A stretch of DNA of 9,974 nucleotides from an uncultured Gemella sp. (GTDB lineage Bacteria; Bacillota; Bacilli; Staphylococcales; Gemellaceae): NCBI GenBank assembly GCA_927911695.1, contig CAKMQO010000118.1, positions 1 through 9,974 of the forward strand, read 5' to 3'. The position numbers and the translations under genes are program-made. Below the pieces are notes generated by a model, which did not search any database, was not told where the DNA came from, and worked only from the letters and a program-made list of their open reading frames with translations. Of this stretch, positions 6,485 through 9,974 are shown in pieces (positions within the stretch are counted from its first letter, which is position 1; every line of letters starts with the position of its first letter).

Positions 6485-6853
6485 ATGACTAAAAAAATTA
6501 ATTCAATTGAAAGATGTGACTGCAATGTAATTCATGAGGATATTGTAAATCAAGTTAGAGATAAAATGCCTCAAGAAGAAAGCCTTTATGATCTAGCAGA
6601 ATTATTTAAAGTATTTGGAGATTCAACACGAATCAGGATATTATGGGCTTTACATGAAGCTGAAATGTGTGTTTGTGATATCGCTGTATTACTTAACATG
6701 ACACAATCAGCAATTTCCCATCAGCTGAGAGTCTTAAAACAAGCTAATTTAGTGAAAAACAGAAAAGAAGGCAAAGTAGTATATTATTCATTAGTTGATG
6801 ATCATGTAAGAGAAATATTTGACCAAGGTCTAATTCATATCAACGAGAAGTAG
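6485..6853 (+). CDS. cadC: metal-sensing ArsR/SmtB-family repressor (CadC-like)
   Basis: This is a winged-helix repressor of 122 residues, expected to bind the operator as a dimer and release it on binding Zn, Cd or Pb. Residues 40-55 (LFKVFGDSTRIRILWAL) and 66-90 (helix-turn-helix with TQSAISHQLRVLK) are the DNA-binding core. Three metal-ligand sets are visible: C11/C13 in the N-terminal arm; C62-V-C64 followed by D65 in helix 3 (the CVCD motif); and D105, H107, H118, E121 in the last helix. The spacing of the last set (2, 11, 3) equals that of SmtB (D104, H106, H117, E120). C13, H17, C62 and D65 also match the SmtB alpha3N set. Start ATG 6485 has GAGGTGAT just upstream. First gene of the operon, so it autoregulates. 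CadC versus SmtB/ZiaR naming is uncertain. Confidence 0.85.
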   Translation: MTKKINSIERCDCNVIHEDIVNQVRDKMPQEESLYDLAELFKVFGDSTRIRILWALHEAEMCVCDIAVLLNMTQSAISHQLRVLKQANLVKNRKEGKVVYYSLVDDHVREIFDQGLIHINEK

Positions 6854-6901
6854 TAATGCGGTAGAATAGAATATTTTTTGAAGATATTTGGGCATATATT
6901 T

Positions 6902-6951
6902 AAGTCTTCATTTCAAATGAGCAATGCTTCAAGAAAATTTGAAAAAGACTT
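6902..6951 (+). repeat. hairpin in the cadC-HMA intergenic leader
   Basis: AAGTCTT-CA-TTTCAAAT (6902-6918) pairs with ATTTGAAA-AAGACTT (6937-6951): 15 bp with a two-base bulge and an 18-nt loop. There is no T tract after it, so it is not a standard terminator. It may shape mRNA processing or stability between the repressor and the transport genes. The rest of 6854-6998 shows no gene. Confidence 0.5.
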
Positions 6952-6998
6952 GTAGTATTCAAAATAAAATTACAAATAATATTTAGGAGGATTTAATA

Positions 6999-7220
6999 AT
7001 GAAAAAGAAATTTATACTTGAAGGTTTAGATTGTGCAAATTGCGCGGCAAAAATGGAAAAGGCTATTAATGAGCTTGATGGAGTGAAAGAAGCTACTGTT
7101 AACTTTATGACTACAAAACTCGTTATTGATGGTGAGGGTGAAAAAATGCCAACAATAATAGCAGAGGCCGAAAAAATAGTTAAAAAAATCGAACCCGATA
7201 CAACTATGAAAAAGTCTTAA
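6999..7220 (+). CDS. HMA-domain heavy-metal-binding protein (CopZ/CadA N-domain-like)
   Basis: A 73-residue soluble protein consisting of one ferredoxin-like heavy-metal-associated domain. The binding motif GLDCANC has Cys12 and Cys15. GLDCANCAAKME is the form typical of Zn/Cd ATPase N-terminal domains rather than the GMTCxxC form common in copper chaperones, so Zn, Cd or Pb is the likely ligand. The family fold (beta-alpha-beta-beta-alpha-beta) fits: ILEGLDCANCAAKMEKAINELDG is strand-loop-helix, and VKEATVNFMTTKLVID forms the middle strands. It starts at ATG 6999 with AGGAGG at 6985-6990. It precedes an ATPase that lacks its own HMA domain by only 15 bp, so it probably supplies in trans the domain that many CadA pumps carry fused. 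Its own ribosome-binding site argues against a simple frameshift split. Confidence 0.85.
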   Translation: MKKKFILEGLDCANCAAKMEKAINELDGVKEATVNFMTTKLVIDGEGEKMPTIIAEAEKIVKKIEPDTTMKKS

Positions 7221-7235
7221 AGGAGGCTATTTAGT

Positions 7236-9080
7236 ATGACAAAACGACTATGGCGAATAATTATTGGTGCAGCCGTGTTAGCTACAGCAGTATTGCTTAG
7301 TTTAAATAACGAATGGTTACAGATTGCTCTCTTTATAATAAGTTACATTATTGTAGGTGGAGATGTTGTAAAAAGAGCTGTAAAAAATATTTTTAAAGGT
7401 CAAGTTTTCGATGAAAATTTTTTAATGAGTATTGCAACAATTGGTGCATTTTTTATTGGTGAGTATCCTGAAGGTGTTGCAGTTATGCTGTTTTATCAAG
7501 TTGGAGAACTGTTTCAAAGCTATGCAGTTGGCAAGTCGAGAAAGTCAATTGCAAGCCTTATGGATATTCGACCAGATTATGCAAATGTTAAAAAAGGTGA
7601 TGAACTTGTCAAAGTTGACCCAGATGAAGTACAAATTGGAGATATTATTGTAATTAAAGCAGGAGAAAAAATTCCTCTTGATGGCAAGGTAATTGAGGGA
7701 AGTTCAATGATTGATACATCGGCGCTAACAGGTGAATCTGTTCCTCGTGAAGTAGAAGTTGGAAGTGATATCCTAAGTGGGTGCATCAACATTAATGGGG
7801 TTATTACAGCAGAGGTTACCAAGGAATTTGGAGAATCTACTGTAAGTAAAATTCTTGATTTAGTTGAAAATGCAAGTAGTAAAAAATCCAATTCAGAACA
7901 ATTTATTACGAAGTTTGCGAGATATTATACACCGGTTGTGGTTATAATTGCAGTTTTTCTAGCTATTATACCACCTCTTGTTATAGACGGGGCGACTTTT
8001 AGTGATTGGATATATAGAGCACTAGCATTCCTTGTGGTATCCTGTCCGTGTGCTTTAGTTATTTCAATTCCTTTGAGTTTCTTCGGTGGAATAGGTGGAG
8101 CCTCAAAAAAAGGTGTTTTAGTCAAGGGTAGTAATTATTTAGAGGCATTAGCAGAAACTGAAATTGTTGTTTTTGATAAAACTGGAACACTAACGAAAGG
8201 TGTATTTAATGTACAGGAAATTCATCCAGAAGGAGTTTCCAAAGAAGAGCTACTAGAATTAACTGCACATGCGGAAAGCTATTCCAATCATCCGATTTCA
8301 CTTTCACTGAAACGTGCATATATCAAAGAAATAGACAATGGACGTATTTCAGATGTAGAAGAGATATCAGGTCATGGTGTTATTGCAACAGTAGATGGCA
8401 AAAAGGTTATGGTAGGAAATATCAAACTTATGAAAATGATGGATATCCCTTATTTCAAGGGAGAGCTGATCGGTACTATTGTACATGTTGCTGTTAATAA
8501 CAAATATATAGGTTACATTGTAATTGCCGATGAGGTAAAGGAAGATTCAGCACAAGCAATCAAGGAACTTAAGGCAGCTAATATTAAACAAACAGTTATG
8601 TTGACAGGTGATAATAAAAGTATTGGTTCAAAAGTTGCTAAAGAGCTTGGTCTTGATAAGGTTTATGCAGAACTGTTGCCAGCAGACAAAGTTGAAAAAC
8701 TAGAAGAATTATTTTCGCAAAAATCTAAAAAAGGTAAACTTGCCTTTGTTGGTGACGGAATCAATGATGCACCTGTATTAGCTCGTGCAGACATTGGAAT
8801 AGCAATGGGTGGTTTAGGTTCTGATGCGGCCATTGAAGCTGCTGATGTTGTAATTATGACTGATGAGCCATCGAAAATTGCTACTACAATGAAGATTTCT
8901 AAAAAGACACTAAAAATTGCACATCAAAACATAGTATTTGCAATTGGAATAAAAATAATTGTTCTTATTTTGAGTGCTTTTGGAATAACTACTATGTGGG
9001 CAGCTATATTTGCAGATGTAGGTGTAACTATCATTGCAGTATTAAATGCTTTTAGAGCTTTGAATGTAAAGAATCTATAA
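7236..9080 (+). CDS. cadA: Zn/Cd/Pb-translocating P-type ATPase (P1B-2 type)
   Basis: An inner-membrane pump of 614 residues that exports divalent soft metals using ATP. Membrane helices lie at about 8-22, 28-42, 60-76, 78-92, 230-250, 262-285, 562-582 and 584-608. Key motifs: TGES (actuator, 165-168), CPC in helix 6 (270-272), the phosphorylated aspartate D314 in DKTGTLT, SNHP (350-353), TGDN (457-460) and GDGINDAP (506-513). Lys573 in helix 7 and D594-V-G596 in helix 8 are marks of the Zn/Cd/Pb class and separate it from copper pumps. It lacks the N-terminal HMA domain usual in CadA (about 700 residues), which instead is encoded just upstream. Start ATG 7236 has AGGAGG (7221-7226) overlapping the previous stop region. 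The frame is fully intact, unlike most neighbours. Substrate choice between Zn and Cd is not decidable from sequence; zntA-like naming is equally possible. Confidence 0.92.
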   Translation: MTKRLWRIIIGAAVLATAVLLSLNNEWLQIALFIISYIIVGGDVVKRAVKNIFKGQVFDENFLMSIATIGAFFIGEYPEGVAVMLFYQVGELFQSYAVGKSRKSIASLMDIRPDYANVKKGDELVKVDPDEVQIGDIIVIKAGEKIPLDGKVIEGSSMIDTSALTGESVPREVEVGSDILSGCININGVITAEVTKEFGESTVSKILDLVENASSKKSNSEQFITKFARYYTPVVVIIAVFLAIIPPLVIDGATFSDWIYRALAFLVVSCPCALVISIPLSFFGGIGGASKKGVLVKGSNYLEALAETEIVVFDKTGTLTKGVFNVQEIHPEGVSKEELLELTAHAESYSNHPISLSLKRAYIKEIDNGRISDVEEISGHGVIATVDGKKVMVGNIKLMKMMDIPYFKGELIGTIVHVAVNNKYIGYIVIADEVKEDSAQAIKELKAANIKQTVMLTGDNKSIGSKVAKELGLDKVYAELLPADKVEKLEELFSQKSKKGKLAFVGDGINDAPVLARADIGIAMGGLGSDAAIEAADVVIMTDEPSKIATTMKISKKTLKIAHQNIVFAIGIKIIVLILSAFGITTMWAAIFADVGVTIIAVLNAFRALNVKNL

Positions 9081-9096
9081 ACTATTTTTCCTATTC

Positions 9097-9146
9097 ACCC
9101 CTTGAATGATACCGATAATTGACGATACAATCAAGGGGTATTTTTT
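9097..9146 (+). terminator. Rho-independent terminator of the cad operon
   Basis: ACCCCTTGA (9097-9105) pairs perfectly with TCAAGGGGT (9131-9139), followed by T6 at 9141-9146. The loop is 25 nt. It lies 16 bp after the cadA stop. The sequence 9147-9210 shows no clear feature. Confidence 0.8.
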
Positions 9147-9223
9147 AATTTAAAAACTATAAATGAAAATTGGTTGGGATTTACCTTGAATTAAATGTTT
9201 TTAAAGATATGGAGGTTATGTAA

Positions 9224-9702
<479 letters not shown>

Positions 9703-9707
9703 TTTGA

Positions 9708-9820
9708 GTTGATATGTTCTCACGAACAGACAAAACCGTTGATATCTTCCCACAAACGAGAGCCAATGTTGGATATGTTTCCGACTACGAGTGTGGATAT
9801 GTTCCCCTTAACCATAGGGG
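9708..9820. repeat. four ~21-bp repeats, IS21-like multiple end repeats
   Basis: Copies start at 9708, 9738, 9768 and 9793. The first three are spaced exactly 30 bp apart. The consensus is roughly GTTGATATGTTCCCAC followed by AAC, with GATATGTTC/GATATCTTC most conserved. IS21-family elements carry several such repeats at each end as transposase-binding sites, so this may be a solo IS21-type end. No istA/istB gene is visible. The cluster ends with a small CCCCT/AGGGG hairpin (9804-9820), and the DUF1697 copy begins on the next base. Confidence 0.5.
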
Positions 9821-9974
9821 TTGAGAGGAGTAACACCGACAGGAAAAAATAGAATACCTAAAATGTCATTTTTGATAGAGATACTTGAAAAAGTAGGACT
9901 AAAAAAGTAAAGACTTATATTCAAAGTGGTAATGTTATTATGAAAGAGAGTTGTCAAAGGGGAACAGGAAAGTT
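9821..9974 (+). pseudogene. second copy of DUF1697 gene, 5' fragment, runs off the window
   Basis: This aligns with 3407-3565 from the TTGAGAGGAGTAACACCGAC codons onward: LRGVTPTGKNRIPKMSFLIE, then ILEKVGLK. It lacks the promoter, ribosome-binding site and first six codons of the full gene, and starts exactly at the end of the repeat cluster. Compared with the first copy it has the correct A counts at three places where that copy is frameshifted. It has its own single-base losses near 9906, 9944, 9958 and 9966. Several substitutions (for example GTAGAG to ATAGAG and GGATTA to GGACTA) show it is a diverged copy rather than an assembly duplicate. It cannot be expressed as a normal protein from here. 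Confidence 0.75.

Noticed and set aside
6854..6998. Metal-sensing riboswitch before the HMA gene
   Set aside because: There is a hairpin but no motif of a known riboswitch class, and regulation is already explained by the repressor and operators.
7432..7653. 73-codon plus-strand frame inside cadA
   Set aside because: It is an alternative frame of the intact ATPase gene, without a start signal.
7577..8125. Two minus-strand frames opposite cadA (7577-7891 and 7925-8125)
   Set aside because: Both are antisense shadows of well-conserved ATPase motifs such as TGES and CPC.
9708..9820. Possible CRISPR array
   Set aside because: Repeats are degenerate, gaps are only about 4-9 bp, and no cas genes are present; the layout fits transposase-binding end repeats better.

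Overview
The window is AT-rich (roughly 30% G+C by eye) and has strong Shine-Dalgarno sites, GTG and TTG starts, and compact operons. This points to a low-GC member of the Bacillota. A Gemella-like or related facultative anaerobe is my best guess, but nothing in the window fixes the genus.

Region by region: (1) 1-3233 holds a cydDC-type ABC exporter pair, needed in known systems for assembly of cytochrome bd oxidase. cydD is cut off by the window edge, and the pair together carries four reading-frame breaks. (2) 3339-3924 is a DUF1697-family gene with its own extended -10 promoter but several homopolymer frameshifts. (3) 3974-4135 is a run of three strong hairpins, including a perfect 23-bp palindrome. 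(4) 4233-4657 is the 3' remnant of an IS256-family insertion sequence on the minus strand. (5) 4644-6052 is a broken DNA-modification block: an N-truncated Xre-type regulator, a beta-class DNA methyltransferase (two frameshifts), the front part of a cytosine-C5 methyltransferase, and then the last ~34 codons of a large serine recombinase. (6) 6068-6352 is a strong terminator followed by a decayed DUF1413-like gene. (7) 6369-9146 is an intact heavy-metal resistance operon: a SmtB/CadC-type repressor, a small HMA-domain metal-binding protein, and a Zn/Cd/Pb-exporting P-type ATPase, with its own promoter, two candidate operators and a terminator. (8) 9224-9702 encodes a CopZ-type iron-sulfur/zinc metallochaperone with one frameshift. 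(9) 9708-9820 has four copies of a ~21-bp repeat, resembling an IS21-family end. (10) 9821-9974 is a second, promoterless copy of the start of the DUF1697 gene.

The block from about 3925 to 9820 therefore looks like accessory DNA pieced together from mobile-element remnants, and it is bracketed by two DUF1697 copies in direct orientation. The functional centre is the cad operon: metal releases the repressor, the ATPase pumps the metal out, and the HMA protein and possibly the Fe-S metallochaperone handle metal in the cytoplasm.

Most reading-frame breaks are one-base changes in homopolymers, so assembly or sequencing error is a serious alternative to real decay. The DUF1413-like gene, however, has nonsense substitutions, and the cad genes have no break at all. 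I found no clearly novel defence or biosynthetic system. The most unusual features are the metal operon's regulatory and chaperone layout, the repeat cluster at 9708-9820, and the bracketing DUF1697 copies.
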